Of a stretch of DNA of 64,000 nucleotides, positions 8,498-17,762 are shown piece by piece. The DNA is from Gemmobacter caeni. GTDB lineage: Bacteria; Pseudomonadota; Alphaproteobacteria; Rhodobacterales; Rhodobacteraceae. The notes beneath the pieces were generated by a model that saw only the letters and a list, made by a program, of their open reading frames with translations, searched no databases and was not told where the DNA came from. Every line of letters begins with the position of its first letter. Positions within the stretch are counted from its first letter, which is position 1. The stretch covers positions 1-64,000 of the forward strand of contig NZ_QBKP01000015.1 of the NCBI RefSeq assembly GCF_003054195.1, given 5' to 3'. The position numbers and the translations under genes were made by a program.

Positions 8498-9370
8498 TCA
8501 AAACCACTGGCCCGGTTCCATCAGCCCCAGATCCATCAGTTGCTGGCTGTGCCACTGGAACTCAGTCGAGTTGCGCCAGCGGAAATCGTGGATCGAGAAG
8601 CGTGAGCCGGGGTTGGTTTTCAGCGCTTTTGCGGTTCGGAAAGAACAGATTGCGGCGGTCAGGTTGTGGTGCCACGGGCAGGCGTAAGTGTTGTATTCCT
8701 CGTCATTGAACGTGAAATCCCACCGCAGTTTCAGGCCGGGCCGCGAGCGGAACAGCGAGACGCGGTCGATCTTGCGCTTGGTCCAGGTTACATATTCCTC
8801 GAACCTCCAGCGCAGGCCGCCGAAGAAATCCAGCTGCCGTTCCTTGGTCTCCCAGTTCTTGTCGGGATCTTTGCGTCCCAGCGCGTAATAGCCTGAACGG
8901 TCCAGATGCGCATCTTCCAGCGAGACCGCATTGGGATAGCGGTTCAGATCGCCGGCATAGAGGTCGATCACATAGGTCAGCAGCGTGTCGCGCCGCTCTT
9001 CCGTCTGGAAGGTCAGCAGGTCGCGGACAGTGCGGCTTTCGCAGAACGGGAAGAACAGGTATTCGGCATTGAAGCAGTAATACAGCCAGGTTCCGGCCGG
9101 TGCGGCATCGTTGATCGCATTGACGGTTTCGGGCACCGCATCATCGGCATGGACATCGTGGTCGATGCGGTGAATGCGGTTTTCCAGATCCTCCGACACA
9201 GGCATTTCTTCATGCGCGAACAGCAGAACCTGCCGGAAACCGCTGTTCAGATGGTGCCGCAACGTGCTGTCCAGCTCGACGGTATCTTCGGCGAAGATCA
9301 GCGCCAGCGGCCCCTTGGCCAGCACCTTGTCGCTGGTCGATCTGAATTCCGCCAGACTGCCATAGCGCAT
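8498..9370 (-). CDS. Glycosyltransferase family 2-like protein
   Basis: A 290-residue protein of a Rhodobacterales family usually annotated as glycosyltransferase 2 (Glyco_tranf_2_4 type). The N-terminal part (LALIFAEDTVELDSTLRHHL) looks like the nucleotide-sugar binding region; later segments include WLYYCFNAEYLFFPFCESR, TFQTEERRDTLLTYVIDLYAGD and CPWHHNLTAAICSFRTAKAL, all as I recall from this family. I chose MRYGSLAEF as start because the frame further upstream overlaps the divergent miaB promoter and leader and lacks family character. It is divergent from miaB. Acceptor and donor sugars are unknown. Confidence 0.78.
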   Translation of the reverse strand: MRYGSLAEFRSTSDKVLAKGPLALIFAEDTVELDSTLRHHLNSGFRQVLLFAHEEMPVSEDLENRIHRIDHDVHADDAVPETVNAINDAAPAGTWLYYCFNAEYLFFPFCESRTVRDLLTFQTEERRDTLLTYVIDLYAGDLNRYPNAVSLEDAHLDRSGYYALGRKDPDKNWETKERQLDFFGGLRWRFEEYVTWTKRKIDRVSLFRSRPGLKLRWDFTFNDEEYNTYACPWHHNLTAAICSFRTAKALKTNPGSRFSIHDFRWRNSTEFQWHSQQLMDLGLMEPGQWF

Positions 9371-9506
9371 TCCGTAACACTTTCCGCTGTCACTGCAAAC
9401 TGTCGGCAGATTCTGCGAAGACCGCCGCCTTTGCAAGCCTTTGCCCCTTTGTTGCGTGGCAGGGCAGATTTCGTTAGAAGAACCGCCTAGCCGAAGGGGG
9501 CCGCCC

Positions 9507-10868
9507 ATGACCGAACAGCCGACCGAGATTTCCGCCACTGCCACCGCCGAAGGGGCGGAGGCGCCGAAGAAGCTGTTCATCAAGACCTATGGCTGCCAGA
9601 TGAACGTCTATGACAGCGAGCGCATGGCCGAGGCGCTGGGCGCCAAGGGCTATGTGACGACCGAGGTGGCGGAAGAGGCGGATATGGTGTTGCTGAACAC
9701 CTGCCACATCCGCGAAAAGGCGGCGGAAAAGGTTTATTCCGACCTCGGGCGGCTGCGTCCGCTGAAACAGGCGAAACCCGATCTGAAGATCGGTGTGGCG
9801 GGCTGTGTGGCGCAGGCCGAGGGCGAGGAGATCCTGAAGCGGATGCCGCTGGTCGATCTGGTGGTCGGGCCCCAAAGCTATCACCGCCTGCCCGAGATGG
9901 TCGAGGCGAAGGGCAAGGTTGTCGATACCGATTTCCCCGAAGAGGACAAGTTCGACCACCTGCCGCAGCGCAAGGCGCTGCGCGGGCCGACGGCGTTCCT
10001 GACCGTGCAGGAAGGCTGTGACAAATTCTGTGCCTTCTGCGTGGTGCCCTATACGCGTGGCGCCGAGGTCAGCCGCCCGGCGGCGCGTCTTCTGGCCGAA
10101 GCGCGCGATCTGGTCTCGCGCGGGGTGCGCGAAATCACCCTGCTGGGGCAGAACGTCAACGGCTATCACGGTGCGGGCGAGGGTGGCACCTGGGGGCTTG
10201 GCCGTCTTCTGCGCGAGATGGCGGCAATCGACGGGCTGGACCGGCTGCGCTATACCACCAGCCACCCCAATGACATGGATGACGACCTGATCGCCGCCCA
10301 TGCCGAGGTGCCCCAGCTGATGCCTTACCTGCATCTGCCGGTGCAATCGGGCAGCGACCGCATCCTCAAGGCGATGAACCGCAAGCATACCGCCGAGCAA
10401 TATCTGCGGCTGATCGAGCGTATCCGGGCTGCGCGTCCCGACATTCTGCTGAGTTCGGATTTCATCGTGGGCTTCCCCGGCGAAACCGATACGGATTTTG
10501 AGGCGACGATGGATCTGATCCGCGCGGTCGGCTTTGGCGCGGCGTTCAGCTTCAAATATTCCGCCCGTCCCGGCACGCCCGCAGCGGAGAAGCCGGAGCT
10601 TCCGGCCGAGGTCTCTGATGCCCGGCTTCAGGCGCTTCAGGCGCTGATCACCGAACAGCAGCGCGCGGCGCAGATGGCCATGGTGGGCCGCGAGGTGGGC
10701 GTGCTTTATGAAAAGCCGGGCCGTCTGCCGGGGCAGATGGTGGGCAAATCCGACCACCTGCATGCGGTGCATGTGACTGATTCCCTTGGCAAGCCCGGAC
10801 AACTGGTGCGGGTGCGCATCACCGGCTCCGCGCCTAACTCGCTGGCGGGGGAGCCTCTGCGCGACTGA
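9507..10868 (+). CDS. miaB: tRNA-2-methylthio-N6-dimethylallyladenosine synthase MiaB
   Basis: A 453-residue radical SAM enzyme that methylthiolates i6A37 of tRNAs reading UNN codons. The N-terminal MTTase domain supplies three cysteines for one cluster ([30 protein letters not shown]). The radical SAM site is CDKFCAFC (CxxxCxxC). A C-terminal TRAM domain binds tRNA. I chose MTEQPTEIS as start: the frame upstream is non-conserved, and about 22 extra residues precede the conserved [13 protein letters not shown], within the usual range. The gene lies just upstream of the phoH-ybeY-corC-lnt group, as in many alphaproteobacteria, but here with two envelope genes between. Confidence 0.97.
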   Translation: MTEQPTEISATATAEGAEAPKKLFIKTYGCQMNVYDSERMAEALGAKGYVTTEVAEEADMVLLNTCHIREKAAEKVYSDLGRLRPLKQAKPDLKIGVAGCVAQAEGEEILKRMPLVDLVVGPQSYHRLPEMVEAKGKVVDTDFPEEDKFDHLPQRKALRGPTAFLTVQEGCDKFCAFCVVPYTRGAEVSRPAARLLAEARDLVSRGVREITLLGQNVNGYHGAGEGGTWGLGRLLREMAAIDGLDRLRYTTSHPNDMDDDLIAAHAEVPQLMPYLHLPVQSGSDRILKAMNRKHTAEQYLRLIERIRAARPDILLSSDFIVGFPGETDTDFEATMDLIRAVGFGAAFSFKYSARPGTPAAEKPELPAEVSDARLQALQALITEQQRAAQMAMVGREVGVLYEKPGRLPGQMVGKSDHLHAVHVTDSLGKPGQLVRVRITGSAPNSLAGEPLRD

Positions 10869-11047
10869 CCGGCGGTTTCCGCAGCGGCACCAATATCACG
10901 ATTCGTTCCGGCTTGGCGCGTGCCCACGCAACAATTGGTGTGCCATCATCCCTGCACACCATATATTTTGCTTTACATAAGAATAGAGTAACGGCATTTC
11001 TGGCTTAATACTAAAGAAAGTCTTGTGTGAATTAGGGGAGCTGCGAC

Positions 11048-11611
11048 GTGGAACCGATTTCCAAAGCAGTGCGGATGATCATTGGGGGAGTTGCACTCGC
11101 CGTCGGACTGGCCGGGGCTGCCCAGGCGCAACAGGCGCCCGAGATTGCCGGCAAGATCCAGTGGGGCGTGTGGGTCGATGACGATGGTTGCATGCACTGG
11201 TGGGCCGATGGCGGCCTTGAAGGCTACATGCTGGACCGGGTGAACCCGAAGACCGGCAAACCCGTCTGTCTGAAGCGCAATACCTGTATGGTGCAGAACA
11301 CCGACACGCTGTTCGCGACCGACAGCGCCAAGCTGACCGCCTCGGGCCGCAGCTATCTGCAACAGTTCTTCCAGCAGGCCGGGGCCTTCGGCTATGCGGT
11401 CTATGGCCATACCGACAGCCGCGCCTCGGATGAATACAATATCAAGCTGTCGCAGCGCCGCGCCAAGGCCGTGGCCGATGTGGCCCGTTCGGTCGGGGCC
11501 ATGGTGGAGCGCGAGATCGGGTTCGGCGAACGCCAGCCCATCGCGTCGAACAGCACGGCGGCGGGCATGCAGAAGAACCGCCGCGTCGAAGTCGTTTGCT
11601 ATCGGTGGTGA
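11048..11611 (+). CDS. OmpA-family protein with an N-terminal D-x-DGC domain
   Basis: A 187-residue exported protein. Residues 1-28 form a signal peptide ending AAQAQ. Residues about 85-187 are an OmpA/MotB peptidoglycan-binding domain with GHTDS, NIKLSQRRA and KNRRVE. Between them, residues 44-74 carry DDDGCMHWWADGGLEGY followed by NPKTGKPVC, a motif that recurs in the next gene. The start is GTG with GGGGAG 8 nt upstream; an ATG at 11075 would leave a truncated signal. The AT-rich 179-bp region upstream probably carries the promoter. Likely a periplasmic protein tethering something to peptidoglycan. Confidence 0.88.
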   Translation: MEPISKAVRMIIGGVALAVGLAGAAQAQQAPEIAGKIQWGVWVDDDGCMHWWADGGLEGYMLDRVNPKTGKPVCLKRNTCMVQNTDTLFATDSAKLTASGRSYLQQFFQQAGAFGYAVYGHTDSRASDEYNIKLSQRRAKAVADVARSVGAMVEREIGFGERQPIASNSTAAGMQKNRRVEVVCYRW

Positions 11612-11616
11612 TCAGG

Positions 11617-11973
11617 ATGACCAAAGTTTTCGTTCCGGGCTTCGCCCTTCTTGCCATCACCACGCTGGCTGGCTGTGTCGATGGCCTCACCCCCTATCGG
11701 CAAAGCCCCGATACGGTGATCGCCACCAATCAGGATCGCGGTCGCGACAATATTCCGCTGGCACCGGGGGGCGGGGCGATTGCCTATGATCCCGACGGCT
11801 GTCAGGGCTGGATCATCGACGATGGCGTCGAAGGCTATTCGGGCCGCCGCTTCGATCCGGTTTCGGGCCTGCCGATCTGCAACAATCACTATCCGCCGGG
11901 CACCGTGCTGCGCAATTACCAGACCAAGGACGCGGGTCTGCGCGACTATGTGCCCTACGCTGGCCGTAACTGA
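11617..11973 (+). CDS. Lipoprotein sharing the D-x-DGC domain with the upstream OmpA protein
   Basis: A 118-residue lipoprotein. The signal MTKVFVPGFALLAITTLAGC gives a lipobox with Cys20. Residues 58-88 contain DPDGCQGWIIDDGVEGY and then DPVSGLPIC, aligning with residues 44-74 of the preceding protein without gaps. The gene begins 5 bp after the upstream stop, so the two are co-transcribed and probably work together at the envelope. A strong hairpin with T-run follows at 12002-12033. No named domain recognised. Confidence 0.8.
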   Translation: MTKVFVPGFALLAITTLAGCVDGLTPYRQSPDTVIATNQDRGRDNIPLAPGGGAIAYDPDGCQGWIIDDGVEGYSGRRFDPVSGLPICNNHYPPGTVLRNYQTKDAGLRDYVPYAGRN

Positions 11974-12001
11974 CCAGCCTGCGCCAGGATATGAATATGG
12001 T

Positions 12002-12033
12002 AGGGCCGCGCGATGTCGCGGCCCTTTCCTTTT
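12002..12033 (+). terminator. Rho-independent terminator after the OmpA/lipoprotein pair
   Basis: Stem AGGGCCGCG / CGCGGCCCT (9 bp, perfect; 12002-12010 with 12017-12025), loop CGATGT, followed by a T-rich run TTTCCTTTT. It closes the transcript before phoH. Confidence 0.85.
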
Positions 12034-12213
12034 GCCGGATGCCACATTTTTTATCGCAGGACATACAAGCCCTAGCGGTGGTGTGGCGGAAATGTGCAAC
12101 ATCTGCAATTTCGGCCGCCGGTGGTGAAAGTTTGAACAGCTTTGTCTTGTTTCCTTAACCTTCGAGGCGCAGATTCTGAGTCAGGAAGCCTTCGAACCGC
12201 AAAGGATGATGAT

Positions 12214-13230
12214 TTGGGCATCAGCGCGCTGACCCCCCCGCCCCGTGCCGAAGACGTTGTGGAAACGACGCTGGAATTTCCCGACAATCGGCTGCTGATT
12301 GATCTGTGCGGTGAGTATGACCGCAACCTTGCGCAGATCGAGCATGAGATGGGGGTGCATATCCTCCGACGTGGGAACCGCCTGTCGGTTATCGGGGAGA
12401 AGGGCGCGCGCGAGCAGGCGGCGGCCGTGCTGCATGCGCTTTACGCCCGGCTGGAGGCGGGGCGCGCGGTGACGGCGGGCGATATCGAGGGGGCGATCCG
12501 CATGGGCCGTCCGATGCCCGAAACGCCACGCGAAGGGGCCGAACAGATCGAGATGTTCGGGGCGGGTTCCATCGAGCTGCGGACCCGCAAGAAACCGATC
12601 GAGCCGCGCACCGAGGCGCAGAAGGCCTATGTGGCCAATCTGTTCGCCAACGAACTTGGCTTCGGCATCGGCCCGGCGGGCACCGGCAAGACCTATCTCG
12701 CTGTTGCGGTCGGCGTGACCATGTTCATATCGGGGGCGGTGGAAAAGATCATCCTGTCGCGTCCGGCGGTGGAGGCGGGCGAACGCCTTGGCTTCCTGCC
12801 GGGCGACATGAAGGAGAAGGTCGATCCCTATATGCAGCCGCTTTATGACGCGCTGAACGATTTTCTTCCGGCCAAGCAGGTGCAGAAGCTGATGGAAGAG
12901 AAGCGGATCGAGATCGCGCCGCTGGCCTTCATGCGCGGACGCACGCTGTCCAACGCCTTCGTGGTGCTCGACGAGGCGCAGAACGCCACCACCATGCAGA
13001 TGAAGATGTTCCTCACCCGTCTGGGCGAAGGATCGCGCATGGTCATCACCGGCGACCGCACGCAGGTCGACCTGCCGCGCGGCGTGGCCTCGGGCCTTCA
13101 GGATGCCGAACGCATCCTGAAGGGGGTGAAGGGCGTCAGCTTCAACTACTTCACCGCCAAGGATGTGGTGCGGCACCCGCTGGTGGCGCGGATCATCGAA
13201 GCCTATGACCGCGAAGAGGCGCAGGGCTGA
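12214..13230 (+). CDS. PhoH family ATPase
   Basis: A PhoH/YbeZ-type protein, an ATPase probably tied to RNA metabolism together with YbeY. From the chosen TTG start it has 338 residues. The Walker A motif is GPAGTGKT (residues 153-160) and Walker B VVLDEAQNA. An N-terminal KH-like segment (LIDLCGEYDRNLAQIEHEMG) is present. Start choice is uncertain: the frame is open from an ATG at 12142, which would add 24 residues of unconserved type, while AAAGGA stands 7 nt before the TTG. It is the first gene of the conserved phoH-ybeY-corC-lnt group, with a terminator-like hairpin before ybeY. Confidence 0.92.
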   Translation: MGISALTPPPRAEDVVETTLEFPDNRLLIDLCGEYDRNLAQIEHEMGVHILRRGNRLSVIGEKGAREQAAAVLHALYARLEAGRAVTAGDIEGAIRMGRPMPETPREGAEQIEMFGAGSIELRTRKKPIEPRTEAQKAYVANLFANELGFGIGPAGTGKTYLAVAVGVTMFISGAVEKIILSRPAVEAGERLGFLPGDMKEKVDPYMQPLYDALNDFLPAKQVQKLMEEKRIEIAPLAFMRGRTLSNAFVVLDEAQNATTMQMKMFLTRLGEGSRMVITGDRTQVDLPRGVASGLQDAERILKGVKGVSFNYFTAKDVVRHPLVARIIEAYDREEAQG

Positions 13231-13234
13231 GCTT

Positions 13235-13264
13235 CCCGATCCGGGCCACCGGATCGGGCTTTCC
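13235..13264 (+). terminator. Hairpin between phoH and ybeY
   Basis: Stem CCCGATCCG / CGGATCGGG (9 bp, perfect) with a 6-nt loop, followed by CTTTCCC. The T-run is short and interrupted, so it may attenuate rather than end transcription, or stabilise the phoH mRNA end. About 60 bp separate it from the ybeY start. Confidence 0.55.
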
Positions 13265-13324
13265 CACCACCACAGATGATCAAAGGCATTTGCGGTTTGT
13301 CCGGCTTGGCCCTATGAGGCGCGC

Positions 13325-13828
13325 ATGAAAACATGCGTCGACATCGTAATCGAGGATGACCGCTGGACAGCCTTCGGGCTGGATGCGGCCGCGATGGCTG
13401 CGGCTTGCGCCACATTGTCGCATCTTGGGATGTCGCCTGACCTTTACGGTCTCGTCGTCATGGGATGTGACGATGCGCGTATCGCCGGGCTGAACGGCGA
13501 ATTCCGTGACAAGCCCCGGCCCACGAATGTGCTGAGCTGGCCATCCGAAGAACGCGGCAGCGAATATGCGGGTGAGGCTCCGGAGATGCCGGAGCCCGGA
13601 ACGCCGGAAGATCCCGCCCCGCTGGGCGATATTGCGATTGCCTGGGAGACCTGCGCGCGCGAGGCGGCCGAGCAGGGCAAGACCGTTCACGATCACGTCA
13701 TGCACCTGCTCGTTCACGGAGTCCTGCACTTGCTGGGCTATGACCACATCGACGAGGACGACGCGAATTTGATGGAAGAGACCGAGCGGCAGATACTTGC
13801 CTCGCTTGGCATTGCGGACCCATATTAG
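13325..13828 (+). CDS. ybeY: Endoribonuclease YbeY (rRNA maturation factor)
   Basis: A 167-residue zinc-dependent RNase acting in 16S rRNA maturation and ribosome quality control. The metal-binding signature HGVLHLLGYDH is complete near residue 128, and the preceding NVLSWPSEE segment matches the family. Between these lies a short acidic insertion (PEMPEPGTPEDP), commonly variable. It overlaps no neighbour; the corC start lies 40 bp downstream. Context with phoH, corC and lnt is the classical one. Confidence 0.96.
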   Translation: MKTCVDIVIEDDRWTAFGLDAAAMAAACATLSHLGMSPDLYGLVVMGCDDARIAGLNGEFRDKPRPTNVLSWPSEERGSEYAGEAPEMPEPGTPEDPAPLGDIAIAWETCAREAAEQGKTVHDHVMHLLVHGVLHLLGYDHIDEDDANLMEETERQILASLGIADPY

Positions 13829-13868
13829 GGCAGGCGCTGCGGCGCAGGATATTCGGGTAGAAGGACAG

Positions 13869-14786
13869 ATGGGCAGTAGTTACGAAGGATCGACCGCGGC
13901 GCCGCAACAGGCGCCATCTGATGAGGCATCCGGCGAAGAGGGCGAGTCTCGCTCCGATCCTGCCCAGAAAGGTTTCTTTGGCCGGCTTCTGTCGGCCTTT
14001 TCCCCGCAGGATGTGACCGAACCCGACAGCCCCGCGCCGGCGCTCAGCCCGGCACCGGCGCAGCTTCCGGGGCTTGCGAACCTTCGCAAGCTGCGGGTCG
14101 ACGACGTGGCCATTCCGAAGGTCGAGATCGCGGCGGTCCCGCTGGATATCGGCAAGGATGAACTGGTCGAGGTCTTCCGCCACCAAGGCTTTTCCCGGCT
14201 GCCGGTCTACAAGGGCACGCTGGATCATCCTCAGGGCCTTGTGATGCTGAAGGATCTGGCGCTTCAGCACGGTTTTGGCGCGGGCGGACGGTTCAGCCTG
14301 AAGCGTCTGTTGCGCCCGATCCTTTACGCGCCGCCGTCGATGCCGCTGCATGTACTGTTGCAGAAGATGCAGAAAGAACGTGTCCATATGGCGCTGGTCA
14401 TTGATGAATATGGCGGCGTGGACGGTCTGGTCACCATCGAGGATCTGATCGAGACAGTGATCGGCGAGATCGAGGACGAGCATGACGAGGCCGAAGGCAT
14501 GCTCTGGAAGCAGGAAAAGCCCGGCGTCTGGCTGATGCAATCCACCGCACCAATGGATGAGGTGGAGGCCGAGATCGGCATGGGTCTGCGCACCGGCGAG
14601 GACGATGGCGAGATCGACACGCTGGGTGGTCTGGTCTTTCTGCGCACCGGCCGGGTTCCGGCAAGGGGCGAAATCGTGACCCACGAGACCGGCGTTCAGT
14701 TCGAGGTGGTCGATGCCGACCCGCGCCGCATCAAGCGGCTGCGGCTGCGGCTGCCCGAGGTCCCGGCTCCGGCCGACGGGGGCTGA
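13869..14786 (+). CDS. CorC/HlyC-type CBS-domain protein
   Basis: A 305-residue soluble protein of the YbeX/CorC type. After an Ala/Glu-rich, probably disordered N-terminus (residues 1-70) come a pair of CBS domains ([39 protein letters not shown]) and a C-terminal CorC_HlyC transporter-associated domain ([17 protein letters not shown]). No DUF21 membrane domain is present. Proteins at this locus are linked to magnesium handling and to ribosome function with YbeY. I chose MGSSYEGS as start because the upstream frame overlaps ybeY. The stop overlaps the lnt start by 1 nt. Confidence 0.92.
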   Translation: MGSSYEGSTAAPQQAPSDEASGEEGESRSDPAQKGFFGRLLSAFSPQDVTEPDSPAPALSPAPAQLPGLANLRKLRVDDVAIPKVEIAAVPLDIGKDELVEVFRHQGFSRLPVYKGTLDHPQGLVMLKDLALQHGFGAGGRFSLKRLLRPILYAPPSMPLHVLLQKMQKERVHMALVIDEYGGVDGLVTIEDLIETVIGEIEDEHDEAEGMLWKQEKPGVWLMQSTAPMDEVEAEIGMGLRTGEDDGEIDTLGGLVFLRTGRVPARGEIVTHETGVQFEVVDADPRRIKRLRLRLPEVPAPADGG

Positions 14787-16252
14787 TGGGGGTGCGGGGC
14801 TGGCGTGACCTTGCCCCCGCCTTCGGGCTGGGGGTACTGGCGGCCTCTGGTCAGGCGCCGCTGGGGGCATGGTATCTGGCCGTGCCCGCTTTCGCCGGGA
14901 TCGTCTGGCAGGTGACAGCCGGGCGCCCGGCGGCAAGGGGCTGGGCGGCGGGCACCGGCTATTTTGCCGCAGCACTCAGCTGGATCGTGCAGCCCTTCTT
15001 TGTGGAACCGGAAACCTATGGCTGGATGGCGCCCTTCGCGCTGGTGCTGATGGCCGGGGGGCTGGCGCTGTTCTGGGGCGCGGCCGCGGGGCTTGCTGCC
15101 CGACTGGTGCGCACCACCGCGCGGCAGGCTCTGGCCTTCGCGCTGTGCCTTTCCGGGGCCGAGGCCCTGCGCGGCGTGGTTTTCACCGGCTTCCCCTGGG
15201 CGCAGCCGGGTCATATCTGGATCGACACGCCGGTGGCGCAGCTTGCAGCGCTGACCGGGGCCGATGGCCTGACACTGCTGACGCTGGTTCTGGCGGCTTT
15301 GCCGGTGATGGCGCGGGGCAGGGGCACGCTGGCCGCCGCCCTGCTGCTGGCTATGGTCTGGGGCGGCGGAGTCTGGCAACTGGCGCAGCCCGATCCGGCG
15401 GCGCCGGGCCTGACCTTCCGGCTGGTACAGCCCGCGGCCGAACAAAGCCTGAAATGGGATCCGGCCCAGGCCGAGCGGCTGTACCGGCTTCAGACCGGCT
15501 ATACGGCGGCCGAGCCCCGCCCAGATCTGGTGATCTGGCCAGAAACCGCGCTGCCCTATCTTTATACGCCCGGCGGTGATGCGGCGCTGGGCGTGGCCGA
15601 GGCTGCGCGCGGCGTGCCGGTCGCGCTCGGGGTGCAGCGGGTGGAGGGTGCCGCCGCCTATAACAGCCTCGCCGTGCTGGGCCCCGATGGCTACCAGACC
15701 GCGATTTATGACAAGGCGCATCTGGTGCCTTTTGGCGAATATCTGCCCTTCGGCGATCTGGCATGGCGGCTGTTCGGCATTTCTGCCTTCGCCGCGCGGC
15801 AGGGTTATGGCTATGCCGCCGGGCCAGGGCCGCGCGTGCTTGACCTTGGGCCACTGGGCAAGGCGATGCCGCTGATCTGCTATGAGGCGGTCTTCCCCGA
15901 AGAGGTGAATGCCGCCCCGGAACGGCCGGGCTGGCTGTTGCAGATCACCAATGACGCCTGGTTCGGCACGCTGACCGGCCCGTTCCAGCATGCCGCGCAA
16001 GCCCGGCTGCGCGCGGTGGAACAGGGCCTGCCGCTGGTGCGTGTGGCCAATACCGGCGTGACACAGATGGTGGATGCGCGGGGCCGCGTCACCGCCGAAC
16101 TGCCGTTCGGCAGGCCGGGCTATCTGGATGCGGCGCTGCCTGGTGCCCTGCCGCCGACCCCCTACAGCCGCTACGGAATGATGCCGTTCCTGCTGTTGCT
16201 AGGGGGACTCGCCCTGACCCTTGCAAGACGCCGTGCGCACCCTTCTGCTTGA
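14786..16252 (+). CDS. lnt: Apolipoprotein N-acyltransferase Lnt
   Basis: A 488-residue inner-membrane enzyme that adds the third acyl chain to lipoproteins. The N-terminal half holds about six hydrophobic helices; the periplasmic nitrilase-like domain carries the Glu in WPETALP, the Lys in [15 protein letters not shown] and the nucleophile Cys in [10 protein letters not shown] last membrane helix precedes the C-terminus. It is translationally coupled to corC (TGATG). Length is normal. Its presence fits the several lipoproteins seen in the window. Confidence 0.97.
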   Translation: MGVRGWRDLAPAFGLGVLAASGQAPLGAWYLAVPAFAGIVWQVTAGRPAARGWAAGTGYFAAALSWIVQPFFVEPETYGWMAPFALVLMAGGLALFWGAAAGLAARLVRTTARQALAFALCLSGAEALRGVVFTGFPWAQPGHIWIDTPVAQLAALTGADGLTLLTLVLAALPVMARGRGTLAAALLLAMVWGGGVWQLAQPDPAAPGLTFRLVQPAAEQSLKWDPAQAERLYRLQTGYTAAEPRPDLVIWPETALPYLYTPGGDAALGVAEAARGVPVALGVQRVEGAAAYNSLAVLGPDGYQTAIYDKAHLVPFGEYLPFGDLAWRLFGISAFAARQGYGYAAGPGPRVLDLGPLGKAMPLICYEAVFPEEVNAAPERPGWLLQITNDAWFGTLTGPFQHAAQARLRAVEQGLPLVRVANTGVTQMVDARGRVTAELPFGRPGYLDAALPGALPPTPYSRYGMMPFLLLLGGLALTLARRRAHPSA

Positions 16253-16286
16253 CTGTGGGCCGGGCGAGGCATAACCCGGGGCATCG

Positions 16287-16336
16287 AACCGTCACAACGG
16301 CTTCCTGGCGTGGCGGGGATACATCAACGGAGCACG
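16287..16336 (+). ncRNA. SAM/SAH riboswitch controlling metK
   Basis: The 5' leader of metK has the compact SAM/SAH riboswitch layout. Stem P1 pairs GTCAC (16291-16295) with GTGGC (16310-16314). The loop between contains CAACGGCTTCCTGGC, and GCTTC in it can pair with GGAGC at 16329-16333 to form the pseudoknot. That GGAGC is also the metK Shine-Dalgarno, 8 nt before the ATG, so ligand binding would hide the ribosome-binding site. Known members of this class sit upstream of metK in Rhodobacterales, as here. Boundaries are approximate. Confidence 0.88.
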
Positions 16337-16341
16337 TCCCC

Positions 16342-17508
16342 ATGAGCAGACTTGATTATGTTTTCACCTCGGAATCGGTTTCCGAGGGGCACCCCGACAA
16401 GGTGTGCGACCGGATTTCCGATGCGGTTCTCGATGCTTTCCTGACCGAAGAACCGAATGCCCGCGTGGCCTGCGAAACCTTCGCCACCACAAATCGCGTC
16501 GTCGTGGGGGGCGAGGTTGGCCTGTCCGACCGCAAGAAGCTGAAAGACATGCTGGAAGGGGTCGAGCAGATCGTCCGCGACTGCGTGAAGGACATCGGCT
16601 ACGAACAGGATGAATTCCACTGGGCGACGCTGAAGGTGAAGAACCACCTGCACAAGCAGTCGGCCCATATCGCGCAGGGTGTGGACCGCGACGGTGCGGG
16701 CGACCAGGGCATCATGTTCGGCTATGCCTGCCGCGAGACGCCGGAATTGATGCCGGCGCCGATCCAGTATTCGCATGCCATCCTGCGCCGACTGGCCGAG
16801 GTGCGCAAATCCGGTCAGGAACCGACGCTGCGCCCCGATGCCAAATCGCAGCTTTCGCTGCGCTATGAGGGCGGCAAGCCGGTCGAAGTGACATCGATCG
16901 TGCTGTCGACCCAGCATGAAAGCGAAAGCCAGAGCTCGGATGACATCCGCGCCATCGTGGAGCCCTATATCCGCGAAGTGCTGCCCTCGGGCTGGATCAC
17001 CCGGAAGACCGAATGGTGGGTCAATCCGACCGGCACATTCGTGATCGGTGGGCCGGATGGCGACGCGGGCCTGACCGGGCGCAAGATCATCGTTGACACC
17101 TACGGTGGCGCAGCCCCGCATGGCGGCGGCGCTTTCTCGGGGAAAGACCCGACCAAGGTGGACCGTTCGGCGGCCTATGCCGCCCGCTATCTGGCGAAGA
17201 ACGTGGTGGCCGCAGGCCTCGCCGACCGCTGCACGCTTCAGGTCAGCTATGCGATCGGCGTCGCGAAGCCGCTGTCGATCTATGTCGACACCCATGGCAC
17301 CGGACAGGTCGACGAGGCGCTGATCGAGAAAGCCGTGGCCGAAGTGATGGATCTTACCCCGCGTGGCATCCGCGAGCACCTGCAGCTCAACCGCCCGATC
17401 TATGCCCGGACCTCGGCCTACGGCCATTTCGGTCGTGCACCGGAAGCCGATGGCGGCTTCAGCTGGGAAAAGACCGATCTCATCGAAGCGCTGAAAAAAG
17501 CGGTCTGA
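16342..17508 (+). CDS. metK: S-adenosylmethionine synthetase MetK
   Basis: A 388-residue enzyme making SAM from methionine and ATP. Conserved elements are [12 protein letters not shown] near the N-terminus, [13 protein letters not shown], the phosphate-binding [16 protein letters not shown] and the terminal FSWEKTD region. I chose [12 protein letters not shown] as start because it is the family N-terminus and follows the riboswitch; the longer frame would translate the riboswitch. Regulation is by the SAM/SAH riboswitch at 16287-16336. Two hairpins follow the stop. Confidence 0.98.
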   Translation: MSRLDYVFTSESVSEGHPDKVCDRISDAVLDAFLTEEPNARVACETFATTNRVVVGGEVGLSDRKKLKDMLEGVEQIVRDCVKDIGYEQDEFHWATLKVKNHLHKQSAHIAQGVDRDGAGDQGIMFGYACRETPELMPAPIQYSHAILRRLAEVRKSGQEPTLRPDAKSQLSLRYEGGKPVEVTSIVLSTQHESESQSSDDIRAIVEPYIREVLPSGWITRKTEWWVNPTGTFVIGGPDGDAGLTGRKIIVDTYGGAAPHGGGAFSGKDPTKVDRSAAYAARYLAKNVVAAGLADRCTLQVSYAIGVAKPLSIYVDTHGTGQVDEALIEKAVAEVMDLTPRGIREHLQLNRPIYARTSAYGHFGRAPEADGGFSWEKTDLIEALKKAV

Positions 17509-17526
17509 GCTGCCCCGGGACAGGGG

Positions 17527-17561
17527 GCCTTTGCCGGGGGGAGCGACCCCCCGTCAAAGGC
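17527..17561 (+). terminator. First hairpin after metK
   Basis: A long hairpin with outer arm GCCTTTG / CAAAGGC and inner arm of six G-C pairs (GGGGGG / CCCCCC) around loop AGCGA, with a 2-nt internal mismatch. No T-run follows directly. Probably mRNA end protection or part of the metK termination region. Confidence 0.55.
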
Positions 17562-17578
17562 GCTGCCGCGAGATATCG

Positions 17579-17606
17579 AGGCCCGGTCGCATTGACCGGG
17601 CCTTTG
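17579..17606 (+). terminator. Second hairpin after metK, terminator-like
   Basis: Stem AGGCCCGGT / ACCGGGCCT (9 bp, perfect) with a 7-nt loop, ending in TTT. The T-run is short. Placed about 70 bp after the metK stop. Confidence 0.65.
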
Positions 17607-17629
17607 CATGCGCCCGGAGCGCGAAAAGT

Positions 17630-17678
17630 GAGTATTTTTGCAAGAAGCAAATATGCCCTGCTTCTTGAACAAATACTC
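17630..17678. repeat. Imperfect inverted repeat of the GAGTATTTTTGCAAG family
   Basis: Left arm 17630-17649 and right arm 17659-17678 are inverted and match at 18 of 20 positions around a 9-nt spacer. The left arm plus one base (21 bp in all) is identical to copies at 53809-53829 and, inverted, at 61896-61916. It is AT-rich in a GC-rich genome and lies between convergent metK and betC, so it may act as a bidirectional terminator or be a small dispersed repeat. Confidence 0.8.
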
Positions 17679-17690
17679 CCGCCGGAGGCA
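17671..17690 (+). repeat. Copy of a 20-bp intergenic motif ending GCCGGAGGCA
   Basis: AAATACTCCCGCCGGAGGCA here matches 27478-27497 (AAATATCCCCGCCGGAGGCA) at 18 of 20 positions. Both copies lie in intergenic DNA. It overlaps the right arm of the inverted repeat before it, suggesting a composite dispersed element. Confidence 0.7.
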
Positions 17691-17762
17691 GGGACGCGGT
17701 CCCCGGCGCAGCCGGGGGCCGGGATGAACGGCTGGCGCCGCAGGCGCGCTATATAAATAGCC

